A DNA stretch of 64,000 nt from Sulfuricystis multivorans (lineage in GTDB: Bacteria; Pseudomonadota; Gammaproteobacteria; Burkholderiales; Rhodocyclaceae), in NCBI RefSeq assembly GCF_003966565.1, contig NZ_AP018718.1, forward strand, positions 310,001 to 374,000, written 5' to 3'. This document shows positions 40,478-50,146 of the stretch, piece after piece. A program made the position numbers and the translations under genes. The notes beneath the pieces were generated by a model that saw nothing but the letters and a program-made list of their open reading frames with translations, was not told the origin of the DNA and ran no database searches. The number at the start of each line of letters is the position of its first letter. Within the stretch, counting starts at the first letter, position 1.

Positions 40478-41245
40478 ATGGACAAACCCATTCGCGTGGG
40501 CCTGATCGGTTATGGTCGCGCCGGGCAGGCCGTCGCTCGCGTTCTTGCCAAAGCCGAGGACGTGAGATTGTGCTGGATCGCCAAGCAAAAGCCGGCAACC
40601 GAAGCCGAGCAGATCACTGCGCCGGCGCCGCTACGTCCTGCTGCCGCGCTGACGGACGGAGAACTGTTCGATCGCGAGTCGGTCGATGCGGTGGTGGATT
40701 TCTCGACTGCTACAGCGATACGCCACTACGGCAAGCCAGCGGCGGCGCGCGGCATCATGATCATTACGGCGGTATCGAAGTATCCGCCGACGACCCGCAA
40801 GTTGATCGAGCAGCTGGCAAAGCAGACGGTGGTGATGTCCTCGCCCAATATCACGCTCGGCATCAATTACCTGCTCGTCGCCTCGCGGCTGCTCAAGCAG
40901 ATCGCCCCCTTCACGGACATCGAGGTGATCGAAGAGCATTTCCGCGACAAGGCGGAAACATCCGGCACGGCGCTGCGTATCGCAGAAACGCTCGGACTCG
41001 ACGAGAGCAAGGTCAAGTCGATTCGCGTCGGTGGCGTCGTCGGCCGCCACGAGGTGGTGTTCGGCTTCCCTTTCCAGACGGTGCGGCTGGTGCACGATTC
41101 GATCGGCCGCGAAGCCTTTGGCACCGGCGCGTTGTTTGCCCTGCGTCAGCTGCGCGGCCGTACCAAAGGCCTTTATGGCTATGAGAACATTTTGTGCGAA
41201 GCGATGGTCAATGCCTTGCTCGAGAAGGGCGGTTGTGAGCGCTGA
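40478..41245 (+). CDS. DapB-like reductase paralogue with altered active site
   Basis: 255 residues resembling 4-hydroxy-tetrahydrodipicolinate reductase: Rossmann motif GLIGYGRAGQAVA, VVDFSTATA and a C-terminal domain with IEEHFRDKAETSGTALRIAE. True DapB has AHH..K.DAPSGTA there; here HH is HF and DAPSG is AETSG, so the catalytic His pair and the diaminopimelate-pathway role are doubtful. Perfect ribosome site AAAGGAGG. Located between two cation antiporter genes and overlapping the second (GTG inside its end), which suggests a different NAD(P)-linked role near ion transport. Probably not the housekeeping dapB. Confidence 0.75.
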   Translation: MDKPIRVGLIGYGRAGQAVARVLAKAEDVRLCWIAKQKPATEAEQITAPAPLRPAAALTDGELFDRESVDAVVDFSTATAIRHYGKPAAARGIMIITAVSKYPPTTRKLIEQLAKQTVVMSSPNITLGINYLLVASRLLKQIAPFTDIEVIEEHFRDKAETSGTALRIAETLGLDESKVKSIRVGGVVGRHEVVFGFPFQTVRLVHDSIGREAFGTGALFALRQLRGRTKGLYGYENILCEAMVNALLEKGGCER

Positions 41246-42605
41246 AGGTTTGCCCGTGCCCTCCTGCCAACGCCGGTTTTTTGCAGGCGCACTCCTGCTG
41301 CTGCCCTTTCCCGCCTTCGCGGCGGGCGCCGGCGTGGTGGGCGAAAACCTGCTGTGGCTGGCCATCATCCTGATGAGCGCGCGGTTGTTTGCGCCGCTCG
41401 CTGCGCGCTTCGGCTTTCCCGCCGTGCTGGGCGAATTGCTGCTCGGCATGCTGCTCGGCAATCTCGGCCTGCTGGGTATCGACTATTTCGGCTCCATCGC
41501 CAAGGATCCGATCATCGCCTTCATCGCCGAACTGGGCGTGATCGTGCTGTTGCTGCAAATCGGGCTGGAGACTCGCCTTGCAGACCTGGTCAAAGTCGGC
41601 GCTCGCGCAACGGCAGTGGGAGTGGTCGGCATCGTTGTGCCCTTCCTGTTTGGCGCCTTCATGGTCGGGCCGCTCTTGCTCCCGGGGCTCGATCGCAACA
41701 CCTATCTCTTCCTCGGCGCGACGCTTGCGGCGACGTCGGTGGGCATCACCGGCCGGGTGTTCCGCGATCTCGGCAAGCTCGATCTGCCTGCTGCGCGCAT
41801 CGTGCTCGGCGCGGCGGTGATCGACGACGTGCTGGGGCTGGTGATCCTCGCCGTAGTGACGAGCCTGGTGGAGGCCGGCCAGGTGAGCGTCGGCGAGGTG
41901 GGCGGCATCATTGCCGAGGCGGTGATGTTCCTCGCCGGCAGCATCTGGCTCGGGCGCAAGATCGCGCCGCATTCGTCGCGCTGGCTGGCGCGTCTCGATG
42001 CCGGCCCGTCGATGCTGTTCGCCCAGGTGCTCGCCACCGGCCTGGCGCTCGCTTGGCTTGCGCATGCTGTTGGGCTGGCGCCGATCATCGGCGCGTTTGC
42101 GGCGGGGCTGCTGTTCGAGCCGTTGTTCCTGAGGGACTTCCAGACGCCGAAGATCGTCCAGGAGATCGAGCCGCTGATGCGCGATCCGCAAAGCCGGCCG
42201 CTGATGGACCGCCTGATGCCGATCCTGCAGAAACATACGGGACATCAGCACGAGCACATGATCGAGCCGATCGGCTATTTCTTCGTGCCGGTGTTCTTCG
42301 TCCTGACAGGCATGCAAGTCGATCTGCGCACGCTCGCCGATCCTGCGATCGTTGCCGTGGCGCTCGGCGTGACCGCAGCCGCCGTCGTCGGCAAGCTGGC
42401 CGCCGGATTTTTGGCCGGCGCCGCGGGCCGCTGGATCGTCGGCTGGGGCATGGTGCCGCGCGGCGAAGTGGGCCTCATCTTCGCGATGGTCGGCAAGCAG
42501 CTCGGCGTGATGAGTGAAGCGCTGTTCTCGGTGATCGTCATCATGGTGATCCTCACCACGCTCATCACGCCGCCGGTGCTGACTTGGCTCCTCCGCAAGT
42601 CTTGA
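41235..42605 (+). CDS. CPA2-type cation:proton antiporter without RCK domain
   Basis: 456 residues: a signal-like hydrophobic N-terminus (FFAGALLLLPFPAFAAG), then 12-13 helices of the Na+/H+ exchanger family with LGELLLGMLLGNLGL, GATLAATSVGITGRVF and GAAVIDDVLGLVIL, the last including the conserved Asp pair. A loop after about residue 310 carries HTGHQHEHM, a His-rich stretch that might bind a metal. The protein ends right after the last helix, with no RCK domain. The start is GTG 41235, overlapping the DapB-like gene by 11 bp; the first codons are made by a copy of the short dispersed repeat. Confidence 0.9.
   Translation: MSAEGLPVPSCQRRFFAGALLLLPFPAFAAGAGVVGENLLWLAIILMSARLFAPLAARFGFPAVLGELLLGMLLGNLGLLGIDYFGSIAKDPIIAFIAELGVIVLLLQIGLETRLADLVKVGARATAVGVVGIVVPFLFGAFMVGPLLLPGLDRNTYLFLGATLAATSVGITGRVFRDLGKLDLPAARIVLGAAVIDDVLGLVILAVVTSLVEAGQVSVGEVGGIIAEAVMFLAGSIWLGRKIAPHSSRWLARLDAGPSMLFAQVLATGLALAWLAHAVGLAPIIGAFAAGLLFEPLFLRDFQTPKIVQEIEPLMRDPQSRPLMDRLMPILQKHTGHQHEHMIEPIGYFFVPVFFVLTGMQVDLRTLADPAIVAVALGVTAAAVVGKLAAGFLAGAAGRWIVGWGMVPRGEVGLIFAMVGKQLGVMSEALFSVIVIMVILTTLITPPVLTWLLRKS
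41256..41281 (+). repeat. Short dispersed repeat, copy at the start of the second antiporter gene
   Basis: GTGCCCTCCTGCCAACGCCG followed by GTTTTT. It encodes VPSCQRRFF just ahead of the hydrophobic N-terminus. More diverged than the intergenic copies. Confidence 0.45.
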
Positions 42606-42670
42606 TGCCGCGCAAGGCGGCGCTGCGAGCGGTCGTATAGACTGCACGTTTTCCTTCCCGGAGCCCGGCG

Positions 42671-43120
42671 ATGAAATCACACATTTTTGCCCGCTTGTCT
42701 CTTCTCGCCTGTCTGGCGCTGTTCGGCGCCGCGCTGCAAGCGGCACTGCCTGACACCGGTTTCATCGATCTCACCGACGATCCGCCGCGCGAGCTGGCCA
42801 ACATCAGTGCCGGCGTGCCCCGCGGCCAGGAATTGCCGGAAAACGACCCGCGTGTCCAACAAGCGCGCGAATGGCTGCGACAGGCCGCCACGGCCACCCA
42901 GCAAAGCGAGGAATGGATCGCCGCCAATGCGCTGAAGCTGGCGCGCTACATCTTCACCGTGCAAGGGGTGCGCGCCACGCCGCTGGAGGTGCTGGAAGCC
43001 TATGCCCGGCTGGCGGCGCCGGGAAAATCCTTGAGCGACATCAGTGCCGCCTATTTCGAGGCGCGTCGCAAGGCGCCTGGCCGTAGCCACGAGGCGGCGA
43101 TGAAAGCGTTGGCTCCCTAG
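42671..43120 (+). CDS. Exported protein of unknown function
   Basis: 149 residues with a signal peptide (hydrophobic LSLLACLALFGAALQA, cleavage near residue 24). The mature part is helical and ends with AAYFEARRKAPGRSHEAAMKALAP. No domain that I recognise. The ATG is preceded by GGAGCCCGGCG. It lies between the antiporter and an MFS gene, all on the plus strand. Confidence 0.75.
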   Translation: MKSHIFARLSLLACLALFGAALQAALPDTGFIDLTDDPPRELANISAGVPRGQELPENDPRVQQAREWLRQAATATQQSEEWIAANALKLARYIFTVQGVRATPLEVLEAYARLAAPGKSLSDISAAYFEARRKAPGRSHEAAMKALAP

Positions 43121-43154
43121 CAGAACCCTCCCCGGTCATGGTTACAATCGGACC

Positions 43155-44513
43155 ATGACCCTCGATTCCGACAACGGACACGCGCGCCGCCGCCTGATCG
43201 CCCTCGCGGTGGTCGTGGCGGCCTATGTGCTTTCCTTTTTCCAGCGTTTCGCGCCCGCCGGCATCGCGCCGGATCTGGCGGCCGCGTTCCAGACCTCGGC
43301 CACTTCGCTGGGCGTCCTGGCGGCAACCTATTTCTATGTCTATACGGTCATGCAGGTGCCGACGGGCATTCTCGTCGACACCCTGGGCCCGCGCCGCATC
43401 CTGTTGGTCGGTGGCCTCGTCGCCGGTGGCGGCAGCCTGCTGTTCAGCCAGGCGGGCAGTCTCGATGCGGCGCTCGTCGGCCGCACGCTGATCGGCTTGG
43501 GCGTTTCGGTCGTGTTCATTGCGATGCTCAAGTTCATCGCCGTGTGGTTCGAGGAGCAGCGCTTTGCCAGCGTGGTCGGCGCATCGATGCTGGTCGGAAA
43601 CTTCGGCTCGGTGCTGGCCGGCTCGCCCCTGTCATGGGCGGCACAACATGTCGGCTGGCGCGGCGTGTTCGTCGCTGTCGGGATCGTCTCCTTGCTGCTC
43701 GGGCTGCTGGCTTGGCTACTGGTGCGCGACCGGCCGCGGGCCGCAGAGGGTGCCGTGCCGCCAGCGCCGACTTCGGGCGTCGTCCCGCCCGAACCCTCTG
43801 TTGGCGTCGTCCCGCCCGAACATCCTCGCTTCGATCGCACGGTGATCCTCACCGGGCTGCTGCGCGTCGTGAAAAACCGCGCCACCTGGCCGGCGGTGTT
43901 CGTCAATACCGGGCTTTCGGGCAGCTTCTTCGCCTTCGGGGGCTTGTGGGCGATGCCGTTTCTGACGCAAGGGATGGGGATGAGCCGCGATCTGGCTGGC
44001 GGGCATTTGTCGCTCTATTTCGCCGGCTTCGCGCTTGGCTGCCTATCGATCGGCACGCTCTCCGACCGCATGCGTCGCAGAAAGCCGGTGGTCATCCTCA
44101 GTGCCGGCATCCTGGCATTGATCTGGCCAGTCTGGCTTGCCGGCGTTTCCTTGCCGCCCGCCGCGACGCTGTTCCTGTTCGGGCTGATGGGCCTGATGAC
44201 GGCGAGCTTCACGCTCTCCTGGGCCTGCGCGAAGGAGGTGAATCCGCCGGCATTGTCCGGTATGTCGACCTCGGTGGCGAACATGGGCGGCTTCCTGATG
44301 GGGGCGCTCTTGCAGCCGGCGGTCGGCAAGATCATGGATCTACGCTGGTCGGGATCGATCGACGACGGCGTGCGCATCTATGCGCCGGAAGACTACCGCT
44401 GGGGCCTGCTGCTGATCGCCGGCGCTGCATGGCTGGGCGCGGCAGCGGCCTGGTTCGTGCGCGAAACCCATTGCCGTAACGTCTGGAAAGAGATTGCCAA
44501 GGAGACGACATGA
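43155..44513 (+). CDS. Major facilitator superfamily transporter
   Basis: 452 residues with 12 predicted helices. Motif A-like region is DTLGPRRILLVGG between helices 2 and 3, and a second copy is SDRMRRRKPVVIL between 8 and 9. The central cytoplasmic loop (about 196-225) is expanded by a copy of the short dispersed repeat plus two direct copies of a 19-bp segment encoding GVVPPE. The substrate is unknown. Its end overlaps the start of cbiX (ATGA). Confidence 0.9.
   Translation: MTLDSDNGHARRRLIALAVVVAAYVLSFFQRFAPAGIAPDLAAAFQTSATSLGVLAATYFYVYTVMQVPTGILVDTLGPRRILLVGGLVAGGGSLLFSQAGSLDAALVGRTLIGLGVSVVFIAMLKFIAVWFEEQRFASVVGASMLVGNFGSVLAGSPLSWAAQHVGWRGVFVAVGIVSLLLGLLAWLLVRDRPRAAEGAVPPAPTSGVVPPEPSVGVVPPEHPRFDRTVILTGLLRVVKNRATWPAVFVNTGLSGSFFAFGGLWAMPFLTQGMGMSRDLAGGHLSLYFAGFALGCLSIGTLSDRMRRRKPVVILSAGILALIWPVWLAGVSLPPAATLFLFGLMGLMTASFTLSWACAKEVNPPALSGMSTSVANMGGFLMGALLQPAVGKIMDLRWSGSIDDGVRIYAPEDYRWGLLLIAGAAWLGAAAAWFVRETHCRNVWKEIAKETT
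43750..43775 (+). repeat. Short dispersed repeat, copy in the MFS central loop
   Basis: GTGCCGTGCCGCCAGCGCCG followed by ACTTCG. In frame, encoding AVPPAPTS. Immediately followed by a 19-bp direct repeat (43776-43794 and 43803-43821). Confidence 0.55.
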
Positions 44514-44872
44514 AAGGCATCATCCTGTTTGGTCATGGCGCGCGCAATGCCGAATACATCGAGCCGTTCAGGCGCATCCGTGCCCGTGTCGAGGCCTTGC
44601 AGCCGGATACTCCGGTGGAGATCGGCTTTCTGGAGCTCACTTCACCGCCGCTCGAAGCGAGCATCGAATGTCTCGTCGGCCGGGGGGTGAAACACATCCG
44701 CATCGTCCCCATTTTCTTTGCGCCGGGTCGCCACGTGCTGAAGGACTTGCCTCAATTGCTGGCCAATGCCATGGAGCGTTTCCCGGGCGTCGAGTTCGAG
44801 GTGGCCGAATGTGTCGGCGAAGTCGATGGCGTCATCGCGGCGATGGCGGCGCATGCCGTCGCCTGCCCTTGA
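44510..44872 (+). CDS. cbiX: CbiX-type sirohydrochlorin chelatase, short form
   Basis: 120 residues, a single CbiX-S domain. Candidate metal-binding His lie in ILFGHGARNAEYIEPF (near residue 9) and PIFFAPGRHVLKDL (near 77). Family members insert cobalt, nickel or iron into sirohydrochlorin, feeding cobalamin, F430 or sirohaem synthesis; which metal cannot be told. Coupled to the MFS gene by ATGA. Confidence 0.88.
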   Translation: MKGIILFGHGARNAEYIEPFRRIRARVEALQPDTPVEIGFLELTSPPLEASIECLVGRGVKHIRIVPIFFAPGRHVLKDLPQLLANAMERFPGVEFEVAECVGEVDGVIAAMAAHAVACP

Positions 44873-44904
44873 AGATCGTTCATTAGGATATACTTATATT
44901 CTCT

Positions 44905-45894
44905 ATGAAAACGATCGTTCCTCCCCAACACCATCGCTGGCTCCTGCTGGGTCTCGTTTTGGCCTGGCCGGCGTTGGCGCAAACCCGTGTCGTCGAACCC
45001 CGTGAAGTGCCGCAGGCCCTGGTATTCGAGGCCAGCATCGAGGCGACGAAGCAGGCCACCGTCGCCACCCAGGTTTCCGGCCGCATCGTCGAGGTGAAAG
45101 CCGAGGCCGGGCAAAAGGTCGCCGCCGGGCAGCTGTTGATGCGCGTCGATGCGCGCGAAGCGGCGGAAAACGTCGCCGCCGCCAAGGCGCAGCTTGCCCA
45201 GGCGGAGGCCAACTACCAGCGCACGCTCAACCTCTTCCAGAAGAAATTCGTCAGCCAGGCCGCGCTCGATGCGGCCGAAGCGCAGCTCAAATCCGCGCGC
45301 GCGCAAGCTGCTGCGGCCGGCGCTGGGGCGTCTCACGCGACCGTGACGGCGCCGATTTCAGGCGTCGTCGGCCAACGTCTGGCCGAGCTGGGTGACTTGG
45401 CGATGCCCGGCAAGCCTTTGCTGACGGTGTTCGACCCGAAGAGCCTGCGCGCCATCGCCGCCGTCCCTCAAGCAAGACTCGCCGAAATCCGCAACGCCAA
45501 GTCGGCGCGGGTCGAAATCAGCGAGTCCCATGGGCATCGTCAGATCGACGGCCGCCGCATCGAAATCTTGCCGACGATCGATACCCTCAGCCATACCGCG
45601 ACGGTGCGCGTCTATTTGCCGGAAGGCGAAGGCTTGCTGCCCGGCATGGCGGCGCGGGTGTTTTTCCTCACCGGCGCGGCGAAGAAGCTCACGGTGCCTT
45701 CTTCTGCGATCCTGCGTCGCGGCGAGATCAGCACCGTCTATGTGATCCGCGACGGCAAGCCGGTGTTGCGTCAGGTGCGGCTGGGCGAAGCAACGGTCGA
45801 TGGCGAGATCGAAGTGCTGGCCGGCCTTGCCGCGGGTGAGACGATCAGTCTCGATCCGGTGAAAACCGGCATCGAGATGAAGCAGGCCAAGTAA
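44905..45894 (+). CDS. RND efflux periplasmic adaptor (membrane fusion protein)
   Basis: 329 residues: signal peptide (to about 25, ending PALAQ), a split biotinyl-lipoyl-like domain (ATQVSGRIVEVKAEAGQKVAAGQLLMRVD and ATVTAPISGVVGQRLAELGDLAMPG), a short coiled-coil hairpin between them, and beta-barrel domains with ARVFFLTGAAKKLTVPSSAI. It links the RND pump to an outer-membrane channel, which is not encoded nearby. Starts 32 bp after cbiX and ends 4 bp before the pump gene. Confidence 0.94.
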   Translation: MKTIVPPQHHRWLLLGLVLAWPALAQTRVVEPREVPQALVFEASIEATKQATVATQVSGRIVEVKAEAGQKVAAGQLLMRVDAREAAENVAAAKAQLAQAEANYQRTLNLFQKKFVSQAALDAAEAQLKSARAQAAAAGAGASHATVTAPISGVVGQRLAELGDLAMPGKPLLTVFDPKSLRAIAAVPQARLAEIRNAKSARVEISESHGHRQIDGRRIEILPTIDTLSHTATVRVYLPEGEGLLPGMAARVFFLTGAAKKLTVPSSAILRRGEISTVYVIRDGKPVLRQVRLGEATVDGEIEVLAGLAAGETISLDPVKTGIEMKQAK

Positions 45895-45898
45895 GCCG

Positions 45899-48800
45899 AT
45901 GGGCATCTCCGGTCGCATCGCGGAATTCTTCCTCCGCAACGCGCTGACCCCGCTGATCGCGCTGGTGGCGCTGCTGTTGGGCCTCTTCGCCGCGCTGATC
46001 ACGCCGCGCGAAGAAGAACCGCAGATCAACGTGACGATGGCCAACGTCTTCATCCCCTTCCCGGGCGCCACCGTCAAGGATGTCGAAAACCTCGTCGCAC
46101 GGCCTGCCGAACAGGTGCTCGCGCGCATCTCCGGCATCGAGCACGTCTATTCGGTCTCCCGTCCGGGCATGGCGGTGGTCACCGTCCAATACAAGGTCGG
46201 CGAGGATCCGATCCAGGCGCTGGTGCGGCTTTACGACACGGTGAATGCCAATACCGACTGGGTCTCGCCGACGCTTGGCGTGGGCCAGCCGATCGTCAAG
46301 CCGAAGGGCATCGACGACGTGCCGATCGTCGCGCTGACCTTCTGGACGAAGGATGCCGACAAGTCGGCCTTCGAGCTGCAGCAAATCGCCCGCGCGGTCG
46401 AGATCGAGCTCAAGCGCATTTCCGGCACGCGCGATGTCTATACGATCGGCGGGCCGGGGCATGTGGTGCGCGTGCTGATGGACCCGGAACGGATGACGGC
46501 GCGCTCGATCACCGCGCAGGACTTGAAGGCGGCGCTTCAACTCTCCAACGCCCTGCAGCCTTCCGGCAGTCTGGTGAATGAAAACCGCGAACTTCTGGTC
46601 GAGACCGGCACCTATCTCGAGACCGCCGCGGACGTCAAACGGCTGGTGGTCGGTGTCTTCGACAAGAAGCCGGTGTTCATGGAAGACGTCGCCGAAGTCG
46701 TCGATGGCCCCGATCAACCTACCCGTTATGTCTGGCATGGCGACAAGGAGGGGACATATCCGGCAGTCACCGTCGCGGTGTCGAAAAAGCCGGGGGTCAA
46801 TGCCGCCGATGTCGCCGACAAGGTGATCGCGCGGATGGCATCGATGCGCGGCACGGTGATTCCCGACGGCGTCGAGTTCACGGTGACGCGCAACTACGGC
46901 GAGACGGCGACCGAAAAGGCGCAGAAGCTGATCGGCAAGCTCGTCTTCGCTACCGCTTTCGTCGTCTTGCTGGTGCTCATCGCGCTCGGCTGGCGCGAGG
47001 CGGTCATCGTTGGTGTCGCCGTGACGCTGACCCTCGCGGCGACGCTATTCGCCTCCTGGGCCTGGGGCTTTACGCTCAACCGCGTCTCGCTGTTCGCGCT
47101 GATCTTCTCGATCGGCATCCTCGTCGATGACGCGATCGTGGTGGTCGAGAACATCCATCGCTGGCACACGCTCAATCCGGACAAGAAGCTGTGGGAGATC
47201 ATCCCAGGCGCGGTCGATGAGGTCGGCGGCCCGACGATCCTGGCTACCTTCACGGTGATCGCGGCGCTGCTGCCGATGGCCTTCGTCACCGGATTGATGG
47301 GCCCCTACATGAGCCCGATTCCGATCAATGCCTCGATGGGCATGTTCATCTCATTGGCGGTCGCCTTCGTCGTCACGCCATGGCTCGCCTTGAAGCTGAT
47401 GAAGCCTGACGCCCATGCGCCGGGCCATCATGAGGCGCCGCTTGCCGCCACGCGGCTCGAACGCTTCTTCCGCACACTGCTTGCGCCTTTCCTGCACCCG
47501 CAGACCGGTCGCAAGGCGCGCGCGGTGCTGTGGATCGGCATCGTCGCCGCGATCCTCGCTTCGGTGTCGCTGGGCTATTTCAAGCTCGTCGTCTTGAAGA
47601 TGCTGCCCTTCGACAATAAGAGCGAGTTCCAGATCGTGCTCGACATGCCGGTCGGCACACCGGTCGAAGAGACCGCGCGCGTGCTCGCCGAGATGGCCGC
47701 CGAGCTGAAAGCGGTGCCCGAGGTGCAGCATTATCAGGCCTATGCCGGCACGGCGAGCCCGATCAACTTCAACGGCCTGGTGCGCCAGTATTATCTGCGC
47801 ACCAATCCCGAGATGGGTGACATCCAGGTCAATCTCGTCGATAAGCATCACCGCGACCGGCAAAGCCACGAAATCGCCGTGTCGATCCGCGAGCGGGTGA
47901 TGGCGGTGGCGAAGAAAAACGGGGGGAACGCCAAGGTGGTCGAAGTGCCGCCCGGCCCGCCGGTGCTCTCGCCGATCGTCGCCGAAGTCTATGGCCCGGA
48001 TTACGCCGGCCAGATGGCAGTGGCGAAAAAGATACGCGCCGCCTTCGAGGGCACCGCCGACATCCTTGGTGTCGATGATTCGGTCGATGAGGATGCCGGC
48101 AAGCTGGTCTTGCGCGTCAATCAGGCCAAGGCGGCGCTGCTCGGCGTGGCGCAGAGGGACATCGTCGAGACGGTGCGCTTGGGGCTCGCTGGCGAGGATG
48201 TGACCCCCTTGCACGATGGCGAATCGAAATACGAGATTCCGGTGAGAATCACCTTGCCGGCCGAAAAGCAGGCCAGTCTCGAAACGCTCCTCAAGCTGCG
48301 TGTGCGCGCCCTGCCGGCCTATGGCGGCCAGCTGGTGCCGATCTCCGAGCTCGTCGAAGTGAAACCGGCGCAGCGCGAGAAGGTCGTCTATCACAAGGAT
48401 CTGCTGCCGGTGGTGTATGTCGTCGGCGACATGGGTGGCAAGCTCGATTCACCCCTTTACGGCATGTTCGAGATACGCGAGAAGCTCGAGGACATGCCGC
48501 TCGAGGAAGGCGGCCGCCTCGGCGAATACTTCATCCGCCAGCCTGCAGATCCATATGCCGGCTATGCCTACAAATGGGATGGCGAATGGCAGGTGACCTA
48601 TGAAACCTTCCGCGACATGGGCGCCGCTTACGCGGTCGGCCTGATCCTGATTTATCTCCTGGTCGTCGCACAGTTCCGAAGCTATCTGGTGCCCTTGATC
48701 ATCATGGCGCCGATCCCGCTCACCATCATCGGCGTGATGCCTGGCCATGCCCTCGTCGGCGCGCAATTCACCGCCACCTCGATGATCGGCATGATCGCGC

Positions 48801-49114
48801 TGGCCGGCATCATCGTCAGAAACTCGATCTTGCTCGTCGACTTCGTCAATGAGCAGGTGGCCGGGGGCATGGACTTTGCCGAAGCGGTGATCCAGTCGGC
48901 GGCGATCCGGGCGAAACCCATCGCGCTGACCGGGCTCGCTGCGATGCTCGGCGCCTTGTTCATCCTCGACGATCCGATCTTCTCGGGGCTGGCGTTGGCG
49001 CTGATCTTCGGTATCTTCGTCTCTACCGTGCTCACCCTGGTGGTGATTCCCGTGCTTTATTTCGCGGCCATGAAGAGCCGTATTTCTGCAACCCAAACAG
49101 GAGCTCGACCATGA
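45899..49114 (+). CDS. RND-superfamily efflux pump, HAE-1/AcrB-like
   Basis: 1071 residues. N-terminal helix followed by a large periplasmic domain, an '[16 protein letters not shown]' helix 4 with the two proton-relay Asp, a second periplasmic domain, and a C-terminal helix bundle with [13 protein letters not shown]. It exports substrate with proton import; the substrate is not predictable. It shares an operon with the adaptor upstream and a small DUF2892-like gene downstream (4-bp overlap). Confidence 0.94.
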   Translation: MGISGRIAEFFLRNALTPLIALVALLLGLFAALITPREEEPQINVTMANVFIPFPGATVKDVENLVARPAEQVLARISGIEHVYSVSRPGMAVVTVQYKVGEDPIQALVRLYDTVNANTDWVSPTLGVGQPIVKPKGIDDVPIVALTFWTKDADKSAFELQQIARAVEIELKRISGTRDVYTIGGPGHVVRVLMDPERMTARSITAQDLKAALQLSNALQPSGSLVNENRELLVETGTYLETAADVKRLVVGVFDKKPVFMEDVAEVVDGPDQPTRYVWHGDKEGTYPAVTVAVSKKPGVNAADVADKVIARMASMRGTVIPDGVEFTVTRNYGETATEKAQKLIGKLVFATAFVVLLVLIALGWREAVIVGVAVTLTLAATLFASWAWGFTLNRVSLFALIFSIGILVDDAIVVVENIHRWHTLNPDKKLWEIIPGAVDEVGGPTILATFTVIAALLPMAFVTGLMGPYMSPIPINASMGMFISLAVAFVVTPWLALKLMKPDAHAPGHHEAPLAATRLERFFRTLLAPFLHPQTGRKARAVLWIGIVAAILASVSLGYFKLVVLKMLPFDNKSEFQIVLDMPVGTPVEETARVLAEMAAELKAVPEVQHYQAYAGTASPINFNGLVRQYYLRTNPEMGDIQVNLVDKHHRDRQSHEIAVSIRERVMAVAKKNGGNAKVVEVPPGPPVLSPIVAEVYGPDYAGQMAVAKKIRAAFEGTADILGVDDSVDEDAGKLVLRVNQAKAALLGVAQRDIVETVRLGLAGEDVTPLHDGESKYEIPVRITLPAEKQASLETLLKLRVRALPAYGGQLVPISELVEVKPAQREKVVYHKDLLPVVYVVGDMGGKLDSPLYGMFEIREKLEDMPLEEGGRLGEYFIRQPADPYAGYAYKWDGEWQVTYETFRDMGAAYAVGLILIYLLVVAQFRSYLVPLIIMAPIPLTIIGVMPGHALVGAQFTATSMIGMIALAGIIVRNSILLVDFVNEQVAGGMDFAEAVIQSAAIRAKPIALTGLAAMLGALFILDDPIFSGLALALIFGIFVSTVLTLVVIPVLYFAAMKSRISATQTGARP

Positions 49115-49347
49115 CTATCAATCGCATCGTCCGCATCATCGCCGGCTTTTTCATCCTGCTCTCGCTGGGGCTCGCCCACGCGATGGGGCAGGTCGATCTA
49201 ACCCAGATGAGCTGGCTGTGGTTCACCCTTTTCGTCGGGGCGAACCTGTTTCAAAGTGGCTTTACGACTTTCTGTCCGCTCGATTCGATCCTCAAGAAGC
49301 TCGGCGTGCCCGAGTCGGCGGGTGACTGCAAGAGCGGCTGCGCGTGA
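49111..49347 (+). CDS. DUF2892/YgaP-type small membrane protein
   Basis: 78 residues: [19 protein letters not shown], a second helix [17 protein letters not shown], and the signature [13 protein letters not shown] with Cys. Such inner-membrane proteins resemble the membrane part of YgaP and often accompany sulfur-handling or efflux genes. The C-terminal CKSGCA adds two more Cys. Coupled to the RND gene by ATGA. Confidence 0.88.
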   Translation: MTINRIVRIIAGFFILLSLGLAHAMGQVDLTQMSWLWFTLFVGANLFQSGFTTFCPLDSILKKLGVPESAGDCKSGCA

Positions 49348-49364
49348 ATTTTTCAGGAGGAAAC

Positions 49365-49970
49365 ATGACGACAGCCTTTGAACGCGCCGTGGCGCTGATC
49401 GATGCCGCCAACGCCCAGGACCCGAGAATGGATACCGACTTGGACGGTAGCCATGTGCCGCGCGAGCTGCTCTACGGCCGGCGCATGGCCGAGATGATCG
49501 GCCGTTATGCGCCGGAAGCGGACGAGGTGATGAGGCTCGCGGTGCGCGGCCAGCACATCGAGCGCTGGAAGACCCCGCGCGAGTCCTATCCGATGACGCG
49601 CGAAGGCTATCTCGCCTGGCGTACCGGTCTTTACAAATATCATGCCGAGCGCGTCGGCCAGATCATGCAGGAAGCCGGCTTCGACGAGAAAAGTATCGAG
49701 CGCGCCAGGCAGGCGGTCGGCAAGCGCGCGCTGAAGGTCAATCCCGACACGCAGCTTCTGGAGGATGTCACCGATCTCGTCTTCATCGAGCACTACATGC
49801 TCGAATTCGCCGGCCAGCATCCCGAGTATTCGGAAGAAAAGTGGCTCGACATCATCAGGAAGACCTGGAAGAAGATGTCCGCTCGCGCGCATGAGTTCGC
49901 GCTCTCGGGCAAGCTGAAGCTCCCCGAGCCGCTCGTGCCGTTGATCACCAAAGCGGTGACGGGCGCTTGA
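49365..49970 (+). CDS. DUF4202-type protein
   Basis: 201 residues, soluble. Recognised by [33 protein letters not shown] and [34 protein letters not shown], which fit the DUF4202 pattern. Several conserved His/Glu/Asp ([19 protein letters not shown]) suggest an HD-like metal fold, but the activity is unknown. ATG 49365 has TCAGGAGGAAAC, an excellent ribosome site. A remnant of another gene follows in the same frame after its stop. Confidence 0.85.
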   Translation: MTTAFERAVALIDAANAQDPRMDTDLDGSHVPRELLYGRRMAEMIGRYAPEADEVMRLAVRGQHIERWKTPRESYPMTREGYLAWRTGLYKYHAERVGQIMQEAGFDEKSIERARQAVGKRALKVNPDTQLLEDVTDLVFIEHYMLEFAGQHPEYSEEKWLDIIRKTWKKMSARAHEFALSGKLKLPEPLVPLITKAVTGA

Positions 49971-50146
49971 GCCGATTTCGACAAAGTGCGCGCGGCGATG
50001 CAAAACATCCCCCTGCAGGTGGCCGGCGCCGTGCTGCAGCAGATCGATGCCTTGATGGCGGCCGGCTGGGGCGGCGAGGATACTTCCCGTTTGCTGTGCG
50101 TGCTCAAGCGCGCCAGCGGATACTCACCAAGAAAGGAAAACGCATG
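49971..50146 (+). pseudogene. Possible 3' remnant of a 3-hydroxyisobutyrate dehydrogenase-like gene
   Basis: An open stretch directly after the DUF4202 stop, in the same frame, ends at the TGA overlapping the FKBP start (ATGA). It reads [20 protein letters not shown] and continues [20 protein letters not shown], which looks like the last helices of the 3-hydroxyisobutyrate dehydrogenase family (KDVRAALAAA..PLPLA..LRDQ....G..D.S..). The NAD-binding part is absent. It could instead be a short gene from ATG 49998 (48 residues). The resemblance is from memory and weak. Confidence 0.35.

Noticed and set aside
41592-41615. Additional coding copy of the short dispersed repeat in the second antiporter (KVGARATA)
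   Set aside because: The peptide falls in a helix where homologues naturally have KVGxRA, so the match may be convergent; I do not count it as a firm copy.
44873-44888. Possible further end of the MITE-like element (GATCGTTCATTAGG)
   Set aside because: Ten of its bases match the left end of copy A, but the CCCAG terminus, the partner end and the hairpin are absent.
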